The notes: generated by a model from the sequence alone, not told the origin. 64,000 nt of DNA from Candidatus Binatia bacterium (GCA_022820725.1 JAJEFA010000010.1:186001-250000), one strand, 5' to 3'; positions 10,171-19,170 are shown, counted from the first letter of the stretch. Numbers and translations: made by a program.

Positions 10171-11211
10171 TTACCCTACCGCCCGTTTAGGTAAAGTGCG
10201 CTCATCCCACGCACTGGATTCTACTTGCGCGTCGGAACCCTCCTGCTCGACCGTCTGCCTATTGGTCACAGACTGATCCTGGGTCGCCAGCCGCTCCTGC
10301 GTCGTGAGCAGGTAGAGAACGGCCATGCGGACCGCAACGCCGTTTGTCACTTGTTCGAGGATCACCGAGTACGGACCGTCCGCAACCCGCGAGTCAATCT
10401 CAACACCGCGGTTCATCGGACCGGGGTGTAGAATGATAACGTTCGGCTTGGCTTCTCTGAGCGCCTCGACCGTCAGGCAGAATCGGCGAGCGTATTCGTC
10501 CAGGCTGGGAAAGAAATTCCGCGTTTGTCGCTCACGCTGCAAGCGCAGCATCATAATCGCGTCAACACCGGCCAAGCCGGTTCGTAAATCCGTATGCCGT
10601 TCAACACCCCAGCGGCTGAATTCCAGTGGCAACAGGGTTGGCGGGCCGATCAGCCGGACCTGAGCACCCAGGGTTGTCAGGGCCAGGATATTGGACCGCG
10701 CGACCCGGCTGTGCAGGATGTCACCGACAATAGCAATGGTTTTTCCCTCAATGTCGCCGAGATGTTCACGGATGGTCATGACGTCCAGGAGGGCCTGGGT
10801 CGGGTGCTCATGGGTGCCGTCACCGGCGTTGATCACCGGACATTGATTCAGCCGGGCCAGCATGTGAGGCGCGCCGGACGCCGGATGACGCAGCACCAGG
10901 GCCGCCGGACGCATGGCACACAGGTTGCGGGCCGTATCCATCAGGGTTTCGCCTTTGTTTACGCTGCTCGTGGAGGCGGAGATATTGATCGCATCGGCGG
11001 ACAGGCGTTTGGCCGCAATCTCAAAGGAGGAGCGCGTCCGGGTGCTGGATTCGTAGAACAGGTTGATAATGGTTTTCCCCCGCAGCGTCGGAACTTTTTT
11101 CACTTCCCGTTCAGAAATCTCTCGAAAGGACTCGGCCGTGTTAAGCACAAACAATAATTCGTCCCGAGACAAGCCTTCGATGCCGAGGAAATGGCGCTGG
11201 CTGAACGTCAT
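10171..11211 (-). CDS. pyrB: Aspartate carbamoyltransferase catalytic subunit
   Basis: Transfers the carbamoyl group to aspartate, the committed step of pyrimidine synthesis. The carbamoyl-phosphate site [17 protein letters not shown] and the [11 protein letters not shown] aspartate-site motif are intact. The start ATG 11211 has a strong AGGAGGT. At 346 residues it is longer than the usual ~305-315 because of a polar C-terminal tail of about 35 residues ([20 protein letters not shown] and onward) unlike the enzyme core. No pyrI regulatory subunit is nearby; PyrR attenuation probably provides control. Confidence 0.95.
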   Translation of the reverse strand: MTFSQRHFLGIEGLSRDELLFVLNTAESFREISEREVKKVPTLRGKTIINLFYESSTRTRSSFEIAAKRLSADAINISASTSSVNKGETLMDTARNLCAMRPAALVLRHPASGAPHMLARLNQCPVINAGDGTHEHPTQALLDVMTIREHLGDIEGKTIAIVGDILHSRVARSNILALTTLGAQVRLIGPPTLLPLEFSRWGVERHTDLRTGLAGVDAIMMLRLQRERQTRNFFPSLDEYARRFCLTVEALREAKPNVIILHPGPMNRGVEIDSRVADGPYSVILEQVTNGVAVRMAVLYLLTTQERLATQDQSVTNRQTVEQEGSDAQVESSAWDERTLPKRAVG

Positions 11212-11220
11212 GGCGACCTC

Positions 11221-11760
<540 letters not shown>

Positions 11761-11762
11761 TC

Positions 11763-11794
11763 AAAAAAAAGCCCCCTTGGAAGTCCAAGGAGGC
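11763..11794 (-). terminator. Intrinsic terminator of the pyr attenuator
   Basis: On the minus strand GCCTCCTTGG-ACTT-CCAAGGGGGC forms a 10-bp stem (one U-G pair) with a 4-base loop, followed by eight T. It lies between the promoter and the pyrR ATG, so it must be regulated rather than constitutive. Confidence 0.88.
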
Positions 11795-11839
11795 TTATTC
11801 TACTTTCGTCAATGCAGTGAGGAAGATGAAAATTTTCAT
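11795..11839 (-). CDS. Putative pyr leader peptide (14 codons)
   Basis: ATG at 11837-11839, 14 codons reading MKIFIFLTALTKVE, then TAA at 11795-11797. AGGAAGGG lies 5-6 bases upstream of the ATG. The TAA is immediately before the first base of the terminator stem, so a ribosome terminating there would cover its 5' arm. The hairpin at 11852-11867 abuts the ribosome site. It is too short for homology; support is purely positional. Confidence 0.6.
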   Translation of the reverse strand: MKIFIFLTALTKVE

Positions 11840-11851
11840 GGCCGCCCTTCC

Positions 11852-11867
11852 TAGCCTCTCGGGGCTA
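11852..11867 (-). promoter_or_regulatory. PyrR-type RNA binding hairpin
   Basis: Minus-strand RNA UAGCC-CCGAGA-GGCUA gives a 5-bp stem with hexaloop CCGAGA, matching the CNGNGA loop of known PyrR binding sites. Its 3' arm runs into AGGAAGGG, the ribosome site of the 14-codon leader. A second CCGAGA-containing hairpin-like sequence occurs near 11950-11965, but it lies upstream of the predicted promoter. Confidence 0.65.
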
Positions 11868-11883
11868 AATTAAAGGTGCATTT

Positions 11884-11912
11884 TGTGTACCTCCGTTCCT
11901 CTTGGCTGTCAA
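11884..11912 (-). promoter_or_regulatory. Sigma-70-type promoter of the pyr operon
   Basis: TTGACA (complement of 11907-11912), a 17-base spacer and TACACA (complement of 11884-11889). Transcription would start near 11877, giving a leader of about 120 bases that holds the PyrR hairpin, the leader ORF and the terminator in that order. Confidence 0.65.
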
Positions 11913-12013
11913 GGGATTGCCCGACCCAGCAGAGAAGCACCTATCTTCATCCCCTCTCGGGACGTGTACTGCCTATGTTTCGTGGGTCCTCGGCGGGGTG
12001 GGGCTCCAGGAGT

Positions 12014-12050
12014 GCGGGCTTCCAGCCCGCAACGCGGCCAGGATGGCCGC
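12014..12050. repeat. Tandem hairpin repeat
   Basis: Two adjacent perfect 7-bp hairpins with 3-base loops: GCGGGCT-TCC-AGCCCGC (12014-12030) and GCGGCCA-GGA-TGGCCGC (12034-12050). They lie in the ~360-base non-coding stretch between the pyr promoter and the 3' end of tenA. A further GC-rich low-complexity tract follows at 12072-12110. This looks like a dispersed intergenic repeat, not a terminator (no T-tract). Confidence 0.65.
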
Positions 12051-12175
12051 GGTCCCAGGCGGCAGGAGCAAGAAAAGCGCCCCTCGCCCCTTGGGCGAAG
12101 GGGGGAGGTGAGAGCAAAAGGGTCCGCCAGCTGCCAAACACGTTCAGGTGCAGTACCTGTGTTAAGGTAGGGGGG

Positions 12176-12248
12176 GTCTCCGACCTGAATTCAATAAAAT
12201 CAATAACTTATTGAGCCGTTGAAATCCCTCCAACAGGTCATCGGAGAC
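12176..12248. repeat. Long imperfect inverted repeat downstream of tenA
   Basis: GTCTCCGACCTG at 12176-12187 pairs with CAGGTCATCGGAGAC at 12234-12248 apart from a 3-base bulge. The A+T-rich centre contains CAATAACTTATTG, a smaller palindrome. It sits 27 bases from the tenA stop. It could be a tenA terminator structure or a small non-autonomous mobile element; no T-tract and no target duplication could be identified. Confidence 0.45.
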
Positions 12249-12275
12249 GTATTGAACTCCGGGTAGTCTCCCCGC

Positions 12276-12932
12276 TTATACCGGCCAGTCCTGCATTTGG
12301 TAAGCCATCTCCCAGAAGAGATATTCGTAGCGGGCGCTGGTTTGAAAAATCTGCGTGAGCTGCTTTTCATCCGCGGTTGGTGCCAGGCGGTCGAGCACAT
12401 CCCGGAGCCAAGTCGAAAGTGCGGCAAACTCCGGGTCGGCGTACATATCAATCCATTTGCCGTAAAACGCCGGAGCGCTTGGCTTTCCCTGTCGTGCCAG
12501 AGCCTGGCCGATTTCGCTGTATCCCCACTGGCAGGGCAGGACCGCGCTGACTATGGCAGCCAGGTCTCCGAGCGCCGCCACGCGTACTAAATGATTCGTA
12601 TACGCCTGCGTGGTTGGCGCGGCCTGGGTTGCGGCCAGGGTCTCCACGCTGATGCCACACTCCGCGGCAAACGCACGGTGGAGCGCCATCTCCTGATTGA
12701 GGGTCGCATCAAGGAGTTGGGCAAAGCGCCCCATGGCGTCCAGGTCGGGAGCTTTTACCGTCGCCAGGGCCAGGACGCGACTGTATTCAATCAGGAATAT
12801 ATAGTCCTGACACATATAAAACTGGAATTTTTCCAAAGGCAGGCTGCCGTTTCCAAGACCCACCACAAAGGGGTGCGTGAGCGTCTTGTGCCAGGTCGGC
12901 GTAGCGGTATGTAATTTTTGGCTGAGTGACAT
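12276..12932 (-). CDS. tenA: TenA family aminopyrimidine aminohydrolase / thiaminase II
   Basis: 218 residues. TenA salvages the pyrimidine moiety of degraded thiamine. Family residues are visible: FYMCQDYIFLIEYSRVLALA (near 38-57), the catalytic-type Cys in VLPCQWGYSEIGQAL, and the C-terminal YEYLFWEMAYQMQDWPV with its conserved Glu and Trp. ATG 12932 follows a purine-rich AGGAGGCTTAT. No TPP riboswitch motif was found upstream and no other thiamine gene is in the window, so it stands alone. Confidence 0.9.
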   Translation of the reverse strand: MSLSQKLHTATPTWHKTLTHPFVVGLGNGSLPLEKFQFYMCQDYIFLIEYSRVLALATVKAPDLDAMGRFAQLLDATLNQEMALHRAFAAECGISVETLAATQAAPTTQAYTNHLVRVAALGDLAAIVSAVLPCQWGYSEIGQALARQGKPSAPAFYGKWIDMYADPEFAALSTWLRDVLDRLAPTADEKQLTQIFQTSARYEYLFWEMAYQMQDWPV

Positions 12933-12954
12933 ATAAGCCTCCTCTTCGATTTGG

Positions 12955-12984
12955 CCTTTCGACTCCGCTTAGAACAGGCTCAGG
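12955..12984. repeat. Degenerate CTGAGC...AGTCGAA repeat, copy 1
   Basis: Read on the minus strand, CTGAGCCTGTTCTAAGCG followed by GAGTCGAAAGG resembles the plus-strand sequence at 34206-34235. Both are in intergenic DNA next to other palindromic repeats. The similarity is approximate. Confidence 0.35.
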
Positions 12985-13107
12985 ACAGGTTCAGCCCGGT
13001 TCCCCGATTTCCTTCTTGGGAGGGGAGCGGCATATATCCCCTCACATATTCTCTCTTGGGAGGGACTTTCACGGGCTGGTGGCCGCCGCGCGACCCGCCT
13101 GACCAGT

Positions 13108-13135
13108 GTAGGGGCAATTCATGAATTGCCCCTAC
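13108..13135. repeat. Perfect 28-bp palindrome
   Basis: GTAGGGGCAATTCA and its exact reverse complement abut with no spacer, forming a perfect 14-bp-arm palindrome. It lies between tlyA (3' side) and tenA (5' side). Palindromes of this kind are common dispersed intergenic repeats; it could also act as an RNA hairpin at the end of the tlyA transcript. Confidence 0.7.
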
Positions 13136-13176
13136 GGCGCGTCCTGCTGAGGAGGAGACGAAGAATTTGCGAATTC

Positions 13177-13917
13177 TCATCGTTTCTTTACATACAGGAA
13201 AAATTCTTTATTGCCTTTTGGTCCTCGCAGGGGCGATTCCGTCACTCCTTTGACTTCAAGCTGCCAATTGTCCGTGCGTGCCTGCAAATCCGCCAGCACT
13301 TCCGCATGGAGGGCCGGGTCGCGGACCACTCCACCCTTCCCCACCCGCCCTTTCCCCACTTCGAACTGAGGCTTGACCAAGGCGACAATTTCTCCCTTAT
13401 CGACGATCAGACTGATGACTTGTGGAATGACCAAAGTGAGCGAAATAAACGAGGCGTCGATCACCGCCAAGCTCGGGGTCGGGATCAGTTCGTCAGGAGC
13501 AAGGCTGCGGATATTCCGGCGTTCCAGGTTCACGACGCGCGGGTCTTGGCGGAGGGACCAGGCCAGTTGTCCGTAGCCAACGTCAACGGCAAAGACCTTG
13601 GCCGCACCATGCTGCAAAAGACAGTCCGTAAACCCGCCAGTCGAAGCCCCGACATCCAGGGCAGTGACTCCGGTCACGTCCAAACCAAAGTCCTTCAGCC
13701 CGCCCGCCAGTTTGTGGCCACCTCGGCTAACGTAGGGCGACTGCGCGTCGGCCTTGAGCCGCACTGCGGTCGTCGGATCAACCAGGGTGCCGGGCTTGTC
13801 CGCCCGCTGCTCGCCGGCAACCACGGCACCGGCCATGATCAGCCGCCGGGCCTGTTCTCGGCTGGAAACCAGACCCCGTTCAACCAGCAGCAGATCGAGG
13901 CGCTTGCGTTGGCTCAC
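13177..13917 (-). CDS. TlyA family rRNA 2'-O-methyltransferase / hemolysin-like
   Basis: 246 residues. TlyA proteins methylate ribose of cytidines in rRNA. The N-terminal S4 RNA-binding domain (RLDLLLVERGLVSSREQARRLIMAGAVVAG, 5-34) is followed by SPYVSRGGHKLAGGL, the SAM motif ALDVGASTGGFTDCLLQHGA and the KPQFEVGKGRVGKGGVVRD region, all typical. The start is GTG 13917, overlapping the ispA stop as GTGA. Confidence 0.92.
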   Translation of the reverse strand: MSQRKRLDLLLVERGLVSSREQARRLIMAGAVVAGEQRADKPGTLVDPTTAVRLKADAQSPYVSRGGHKLAGGLKDFGLDVTGVTALDVGASTGGFTDCLLQHGAAKVFAVDVGYGQLAWSLRQDPRVVNLERRNIRSLAPDELIPTPSLAVIDASFISLTLVIPQVISLIVDKGEIVALVKPQFEVGKGRVGKGGVVRDPALHAEVLADLQARTDNWQLEVKGVTESPLRGPKGNKEFFLYVKKR

Positions 13918-14816
13918 GTTTCAGACGGAACCGCCCGTTCGACCACAAAACGGGCGATCTGGCGTAGCGGGTCAGCTTTGGGGCTAAATGACTGGAGGGC
14001 GGTAAGAGCCTCATCAAGCAGTTCCCGCGCGTACCGCTTGGTTTTTTTCATCCCCAGGGCAGCCGGATAGGTGGCTTTGTCGAGCTCCGCATCGCGACCG
14101 ACCCGCTTGCCCGTTTTTGCCGTGCCGCCCTCAATGTCCAGAATGTCGTCTGTCACCTGAAAGGCCAGCCCAACGGCTGTCCCGTACCGGTCGAGGCGGG
14201 CGTATTGTTTCGGGCTCGCCCCACCGACCCGCGCGCCCACGCGGACCGACGCCCGCAGCAAGGCCCCGGTCTTGCGAGTATGGATATATTCAACCCGTTT
14301 GCGGGTCGGCTTTTGGTGTTCGGCTTCAATATCCGCCACCTGTCCACCAACCATGCCGGCCATACCAGCTCCGGCCGCCACTTCCCATATGGCCTGGAGG
14401 GCCGCGGTGCGGTCCTGTCCGCGTTTGAGCGCGGCCTGGGCCATAATCCGAAAGGCTTCGGTCAGCAACCCGTCACCGGCCAAAATGGCCATGGCTTCAC
14501 CAAACACGATATGATTGGTTGGCTTCCCGCGGCGCAGATCATCATCGTCCATGGCCGGCAGATCGTCGTGCACCAACGAGTAGGAGTGGATCATTTCCAG
14601 CGCGCAGGCAAAGGGCAGGATGGGCTGCGGCCGCGCGCCGACGGCCTCCCCGCTGGCAAGAGCCAAAATGGGCCGAATTCGTTTCCCCCCGGAAAACAGG
14701 CTGTAGTGCATGGCCTTGCCCAAGTTCTTGGGCGGCGCCTCATGGTCGGCTAGCAGTTGCTTGAGCGTCCGATCAATCAGCGCACAGCGCCGTTCTAAAT
14801 ACTGTTCGAGTTTCAC
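13914..14816 (-). CDS. ispA: Polyprenyl synthase, farnesyl/geranylgeranyl diphosphate synthase type
   Basis: 300 residues; condenses isopentenyl diphosphate with allylic diphosphates. The first Asp-rich motif is SLVHDDLPAMDDDDLRRGKPT and the second is AFQVTDDILDIEG. SGGKRIRPILALASGEAVG is the upstream substrate loop. The start is GTG 14816 in a GTGA overlap with xseB. In many bacteria this order (xseA-xseB-ispA) continues with dxs; here tlyA follows directly and dxs is absent. Confidence 0.93.
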   Translation of the reverse strand: MKLEQYLERRCALIDRTLKQLLADHEAPPKNLGKAMHYSLFSGGKRIRPILALASGEAVGARPQPILPFACALEMIHSYSLVHDDLPAMDDDDLRRGKPTNHIVFGEAMAILAGDGLLTEAFRIMAQAALKRGQDRTAALQAIWEVAAGAGMAGMVGGQVADIEAEHQKPTRKRVEYIHTRKTGALLRASVRVGARVGGASPKQYARLDRYGTAVGLAFQVTDDILDIEGGTAKTGKRVGRDAELDKATYPAALGMKKTKRYARELLDEALTALQSFSPKADPLRQIARFVVERAVPSET

Positions 14817-15061
14817 GTATCCCCTTCTTCGTCGGTTTCTAAATTTTGGGTCTGAAAGAGACCGCTGTTATCCCGCGTTAAGACCTCGACCCGTTTTTCC
14901 ACCTCGGTCAGTTTTTCTTCCAGAAAACGGACCAAGGCCACCCCCTCTTCAAATGCCTGGAGGGATTCTTCGAGCGACAGGGTCCCGGCGTCGAGTTTCT
15001 CAACAACGCTTTCCAAATCCTGCAAGGCGTCTTCGAATTTTTTATCCGCGGAAATGTCCAT
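14813..15061 (-). CDS. xseB: Exodeoxyribonuclease VII small subunit
   Basis: 82 residues, typical length. The helical hairpin FEDALQDLESVVEKLDAGTLSLEESL, then FEEGVALVRFLEEKLTEVEKRVEVL, is characteristic of XseB, which binds XseA to form the single-strand-specific nuclease. It starts immediately after the xseA stop. Confidence 0.94.
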   Translation of the reverse strand: MDISADKKFEDALQDLESVVEKLDAGTLSLEESLQAFEEGVALVRFLEEKLTEVEKRVEVLTRDNSGLFQTQNLETDEEGDT

Positions 15062-16279
15062 CTATGGGGTTACCTCTTCAACGCGGGCCCGCGCCTCTCC
15101 CTGAGCAAAAGTCAAGCGCACACTCTCTCCAGGATGAAGCGTGGCGGCATCCCGCACCACGGCATTCCCAGGTATGGTCCGCGTGAGACTATACCCCCGA
15201 CCCAAAACGGCAAGAGGACTCAGGCTGTTGAGGGTTGCGGCGAGGTCTTCAAATCGGGCGCGGACACCCTCGTTCTTGCGCTCAAATGCCGAGCGGAGGC
15301 GGGACAGCGCCGTCTGCGTTCGCTCGCGCAGCGCGTCAACCTGACGCTGTGGGTCACCGATACGTTCTTCCAGCCGTATGGCCTGACGCCGCCTGTCGGT
15401 CACCGTCCGCTCCATAGCTGTAGTCAACGCCCGGGCAGTACCCGCTACCCGGTCAGACAGGTCAGCCCATACCGGCACGACCATTTCTGCCGCGGCAGTC
15501 GGCGTTGGGGCGCGAGAATCCGCCACCAGGTCGGCAATGCTCAGGTCAATTTCATGGCCGACTGCGGCGATAACAGGCAACTCAGAGTCGGAGATCGCGC
15601 GGGCCACCACTTCTTCATTAAAGGCGTACAAATCCTCACGCGAGCCCCCACCGCGCCCGACAATAATCACCTCGACCTGCCCGTGTTCGTTCAGGTCATT
15701 GATACCCGCTGCAATTTCAACACCAGCCCCGGCACCTTGCACTTTGGTGGGCCGAACGATGACCTGTGTATACGGACAGCGTCCGTGCAGAATGGTCAGA
15801 ATATCCTGAATAGCCGCCCCCCCGAGGGCGGTGACGACGCCGACCCGACGCGGGAAGAATGGCAGGGGACGTTTGCGTTCCGGGGCGAAGAGGCCCTCGA
15901 CAGCGAGTTTGGCTTTGAGCTGCTCCAAGGCCAATTGTTGCCCACCCAGCCCGCGCGGCTCCATACTGGCCGCATAGACCTGCAAATCACCCCGAGCGGA
16001 ATACAGACTGACCCGGCCCTTGATCAGGACTTCCAGGCCATCCTCGGGCCGAAAGCGGAGCAACCGGGCGTAGCCACGAAACATCACGCCACGCAACTGG
16101 CTGGTGTCATCCTTAAGAGTAAAATAGATATGCCCGGAGGCGGGGGTGCGCAGGCCGGAGAGTTCACCAACGACCCAGATGTTATCAAAATCAGCCTCAA
16201 GCTGGCCTTGAATCAGGCTTGCCAGGTCGGTGACGGACAGCGCACGCGAGGAGCCGGAGACAAAGGCAGAGGTCGTCAT
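15062..16279 (-). CDS. xseA: Exodeoxyribonuclease VII large subunit
   Basis: 405 residues. An N-terminal OB-fold (ALSVTDLASLIQGQLEADFDNIWVVGELSG, GHIYFTLKDDTSQLRGVMFRG) precedes the catalytic part with RVGVVTALGGAAIQDILTIL, VIIVGRGGGSREDLYAFNEE and AVGHEIDLSIADLVADSRAPTP. These are the standard XseA motifs. A coiled-coil region follows before the C-terminal GYSLTR segment. It is 22 bases downstream of the protease gene in the same orientation. Confidence 0.95.
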   Translation of the reverse strand: MTTSAFVSGSSRALSVTDLASLIQGQLEADFDNIWVVGELSGLRTPASGHIYFTLKDDTSQLRGVMFRGYARLLRFRPEDGLEVLIKGRVSLYSARGDLQVYAASMEPRGLGGQQLALEQLKAKLAVEGLFAPERKRPLPFFPRRVGVVTALGGAAIQDILTILHGRCPYTQVIVRPTKVQGAGAGVEIAAGINDLNEHGQVEVIIVGRGGGSREDLYAFNEEVVARAISDSELPVIAAVGHEIDLSIADLVADSRAPTPTAAAEMVVPVWADLSDRVAGTARALTTAMERTVTDRRRQAIRLEERIGDPQRQVDALRERTQTALSRLRSAFERKNEGVRARFEDLAATLNSLSPLAVLGRGYSLTRTIPGNAVVRDAATLHPGESVRLTFAQGEARARVEEVTP

Positions 16280-16301
16280 AGGAGCCGCTCAAGCACCCAC
16301 A

Positions 16302-17660
16302 CTAGCTTTTTGCCTCAGCCACCGTTGTCTGAAAAACTTTCCACGACTTGAGCAATTCAAGCGCCCGGTCAAGCTGCGGGTCTTTGCCCAGTTCTCCTTC
16401 CTTAATATCAATCTCGGGCAGGGCCTGGGGCGCTTCCTCAGCATCGACAGGGCTGCCGTCCGTTGTCCCCGGAGTGCTGCTGATACTGTCAAAATGTCCG
16501 CTTAGATTCTCCTCACGCACCCCGTGGCGTCGCCGGGCTGCGGCATAGGCTTCGGGCAGGTTTTCCAGTTCGATATCAGGAGCAATGCCCGTCACCTGAA
16601 TCGACCGTCCGTTGGGCGTGAAATACATGGCGGTGGTCAGACGCAGAGCCGCTCCCCCATCGACCGGTAAAATCGTCTGCACCGAGCCTTTACCAAAGGT
16701 CTTGGTTCCCAGCACTACTGCTCGGCCATGATCCTGTACCGCACCGGCGACGATCTCGGAGGCGCTGGCACTGCCGCCATTGACCAGCACAACCATCGGG
16801 ATGTCGGTATATCCTCCGGGATGGGCGAAATATTTTTGCTGCTGACTTTCGAGCCGGCCTTCGGTGTACACGATCATGCCGGAACTCAAAAAGAGATCGG
16901 AGACTTTGACCGCCTGGCTGAGCAGTCCACCGGGATTATTGCGCAGGTCCAATACCATGCCCTGGAGTTGGCCATTGTCCTGACCAAGTTTTTGCAGGGC
17001 GGCGTCCAGGTCATGACTGGTTCGATCTTGAAACTGAGTGACCCGGATATAGGCATAGCCGTCTTCCAGAGTTTTTGATTTCACACTGCGAATCTGAATC
17101 ACTTCACGAACAAGGGGCACATCAATCAGCCGGGGCACACCTTCACGGCGAACCGAGATCGTAATCTCGGTTCCCTGCTTGCCCCGCATCTTTTTCACCG
17201 CCTGGATGAGCGACATGTCTTTTGTCAGCTCATCGTTAATCTTGATGATCTGGTCCCCGGCCTGGACTCCGGCGCGGTAGGCGGGTGTATCCTCAATGGG
17301 CGAAACAACCGTCAGAATGCCATCTCGAATGGTGATCTCAATGCCCAGACCACCGAAACTGCCCTCCGTATCAACCTGGAGTTCCTTATAGGAATCGGGT
17401 GTCAAATAGGCACTGTGCGGGTCCAACGCCCCGAGCATGCCATTAATCGCTCCTTCGATAAGGGCTTGTGTCTCTGTTTCCTCAACATAGTTCTTGCGAA
17501 CAATAGCCAAGACGTTGGTAAATGCCTCAAGGTCTTCATAGGTGCTGCGGTCAACGGCTGAAACAAGATTGAGCCCATATCCCCCAAACAGCACCACGCT
17601 GAGCCCAATACCACCAGCAACCAATCCAACCAGGATGCGCCGCCGCTTTCTGTGCATCAT
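16302..17660 (-). CDS. Carboxy-terminal processing protease (S41, CtpA/Prc type)
   Basis: 452 residues; periplasmic serine protease that trims C-termini of secreted or membrane proteins. An N-terminal uncleaved signal or anchor (about residues 8-32) is followed by a PDZ domain (GGLGIEITIRDGILTVVSPIEDTPAYRAGVQAGDQIIKIN region), then the catalytic core with Ser in VNGGSASASEIVAGAV and Lys in LGTKTFGKGSVQT. A C-terminal tail rich in E, P and S follows the core. A possible -10 (TATATT) lies about 50 bases upstream, but no convincing -35. Confidence 0.94.
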   Translation of the reverse strand: MMHRKRRRILVGLVAGGIGLSVVLFGGYGLNLVSAVDRSTYEDLEAFTNVLAIVRKNYVEETETQALIEGAINGMLGALDPHSAYLTPDSYKELQVDTEGSFGGLGIEITIRDGILTVVSPIEDTPAYRAGVQAGDQIIKINDELTKDMSLIQAVKKMRGKQGTEITISVRREGVPRLIDVPLVREVIQIRSVKSKTLEDGYAYIRVTQFQDRTSHDLDAALQKLGQDNGQLQGMVLDLRNNPGGLLSQAVKVSDLFLSSGMIVYTEGRLESQQQKYFAHPGGYTDIPMVVLVNGGSASASEIVAGAVQDHGRAVVLGTKTFGKGSVQTILPVDGGAALRLTTAMYFTPNGRSIQVTGIAPDIELENLPEAYAAARRRHGVREENLSGHFDSISSTPGTTDGSPVDAEEAPQALPEIDIKEGELGKDPQLDRALELLKSWKVFQTTVAEAKS

Positions 17661-17800
17661 TCTATTCCCCTGTTATCTGCCATACGCTCGGCTTTATGCG
17701 GCATTACGATTGCCTAATATAGCACACTTCACGCGCTCCGATATGGGCGACCCTGCTCTCCGGTCCGGTCTTCCTCACTCTACCGAGGAATAAGGAGCGA

Positions 17801-18379
17801 TTATCGTTCTGACAGCAGGGGAGTATGAGCGCCGGGCACCGGCATTCCCGTATCGACACGCCACTCCCCCTGTTGGATCAAGCGCCGGAGCGTTTCCTCT
17901 ACCTGGGGCTGAGCCCAATCATTATAGCCAATATGGTGATAGACGACCTGCCCTTGACGATCAATGATAAATGTTTCGGGATAACCGGTGACCCCATATT
18001 TCCTGCCAACCTCGCCTTGGACATCAAGCAGCACCGGAAAAGTATATCCTCCTTCTTGCAGATAGGGCTTCACCGTTGTGACCCCATCGACGTCCTGGCT
18101 CACGGCCAGCAGCACAAAGTCCTCGTCGCTGAGCTTGTGCGCAAGGACTTCCATAGTCGGCATCTCTTGCCGGCACGGACCGCACCACGTCGCCCAGACA
18201 TTGAGGAGAACAACTTTTCCCTTGAGCTGAGAGAGACGAACCGCCTGACCGCTCATATCGGGCAGCAGGAAATCCGGAGCCGGTCGGGGCAGTGTGGTCC
18301 GAGAAGGCGTGGTGATCAAAATGACCACACCCAACAGCACAAGCAGGCCCCCGCCTCCAAGAATAAACCAGGATCTCAC
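17801..18379 (-). CDS. TlpA/ResA-like membrane-anchored thioredoxin
   Basis: 192 residues with an N-terminal membrane anchor ([19 protein letters not shown]) and a periplasmic thioredoxin fold. The redox motif is WATWCGPCRQEMP. AVSQDVDGVTTVKPYLQE and VTGYPETFIIDRQGQVVY (cis-Pro) are typical of the AhpC/TSA-Redoxin TlpA group, which reduce cytochrome c apoprotein or other periplasmic disulfides. The start is GTG 18379 within a GTGA overlap with lgt, so the two are co-translated. Confidence 0.92.
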   Translation of the reverse strand: MRSWFILGGGGLLVLLGVVILITTPSRTTLPRPAPDFLLPDMSGQAVRLSQLKGKVVLLNVWATWCGPCRQEMPTMEVLAHKLSDEDFVLLAVSQDVDGVTTVKPYLQEGGYTFPVLLDVQGEVGRKYGVTGYPETFIIDRQGQVVYHHIGYNDWAQPQVEETLRRLIQQGEWRVDTGMPVPGAHTPLLSER

Positions 18380-19170
18380 CGTGATTTCTCCAGCGTATTA
18401 TGGACAGCCGGGACGCGCCCATGCTTCCCGCTTTTGAGTAGCAGACTCGCTCCGACCAGCACCAAGCCGATGCTGATCACCTGAGCTTGGGAGAATGTTC
18501 CCCAGAGTGGAGGATTGACCCGCACAAATTCCAGGAAAAACCGGGCAATCCCGGCCAAGAGCAGATACCCCCAGAACAGGGAGCCGGGGCGGTATCCAGC
18601 CGTCCGGCGGTTCCATAACACGGCAGCAATGGCAAAATACGCGAGCATCTCGTAGAGCGGCGTTGGATGAACGAACACGTCCGGCGGATAGTTCCAGCCA
18701 ACAACGGCGTCCGGGTAGGCCATCCCCCAGGGCAGGTCGGTTGGCGGTCCCCAGTCCCCGTCACCAGCTAACTGGCAGCCAATACGTCCGGTCCCATGGC
18801 CCAGGGCAATCGCCGGGGCGATCGCATCCATAGTTTCCGGCCAGGGCAGCTTGTAGTACCGGATACCCAAACTGACGCCGACGATGCCTCCGATTAAGCC
18901 ACCGTGCCAGACAAAGCCGGCACCGGTAAAAAGCAAAGCCCACGGATCGGCCAGAAATACGGACCAATTGCCCAGAATAAAGAGCAGCCGGGCCCCAAGC
19001 AGTCCCCCGATAGCAGCCCACAGGACCAGGGTCGAAGCGAGGTCCGGGTTCCGGCCCTGATAGGCGAGTCCTTTGCCCAGCAGCCAGGCCGCAGCCACAA
19101 AGCCGAGAGCCATCATGACCCCGTAGCTGTATATCGTGACGGGGCCGAGTTCGAGCAGGACAGGATACAT
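18376..19170 (-). CDS. lgt: Prolipoprotein diacylglyceryl transferase
   Basis: Integral membrane enzyme that lipidates the lipobox cysteine of prolipoproteins. ATG 19170 gives the usual family N-terminus MYPVLLELGPVTIYSYGVM; an in-frame ATG at 19218 would add 16 residues. Several transmembrane segments are evident. Signature elements are HGGLIGGIVGV, the GHGTGRIGCQLAGDGDWG loop (Lgt signature region) and HPTPLYEMLAYFAIA. A substrate, the lipobox protein at 31120-32058, is in this window. Confidence 0.94.
   Translation of the reverse strand: MYPVLLELGPVTIYSYGVMMALGFVAAAWLLGKGLAYQGRNPDLASTLVLWAAIGGLLGARLLFILGNWSVFLADPWALLFTGAGFVWHGGLIGGIVGVSLGIRYYKLPWPETMDAIAPAIALGHGTGRIGCQLAGDGDWGPPTDLPWGMAYPDAVVGWNYPPDVFVHPTPLYEMLAYFAIAAVLWNRRTAGYRPGSLFWGYLLLAGIARFFLEFVRVNPPLWGTFSQAQVISIGLVLVGASLLLKSGKHGRVPAVHNTLEKSR

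Noticed and set aside
11940..11975. Second CCGAGA hairpin-like sequence as a PyrR site
   Set aside because: It lies upstream of the predicted pyr promoter, so would not be in the leader; stem pairing is also poorer.
12933..13176. Possible TPP riboswitch upstream of tenA
   Set aside because: No CUGAGA or ACCUGAUCUGG-like conserved boxes on the minus strand; the region holds repeats instead.
15134..16351. 405-codon open frame opposite xseA and similar long antisense frames (7784-8848, 25592-26716, 53136-54350, 3719-4507)
   Set aside because: They are exact shadows of well-supported genes, lack ribosome sites and have no recognisable motifs; long antisense frames are expected with G/C-ending codons.
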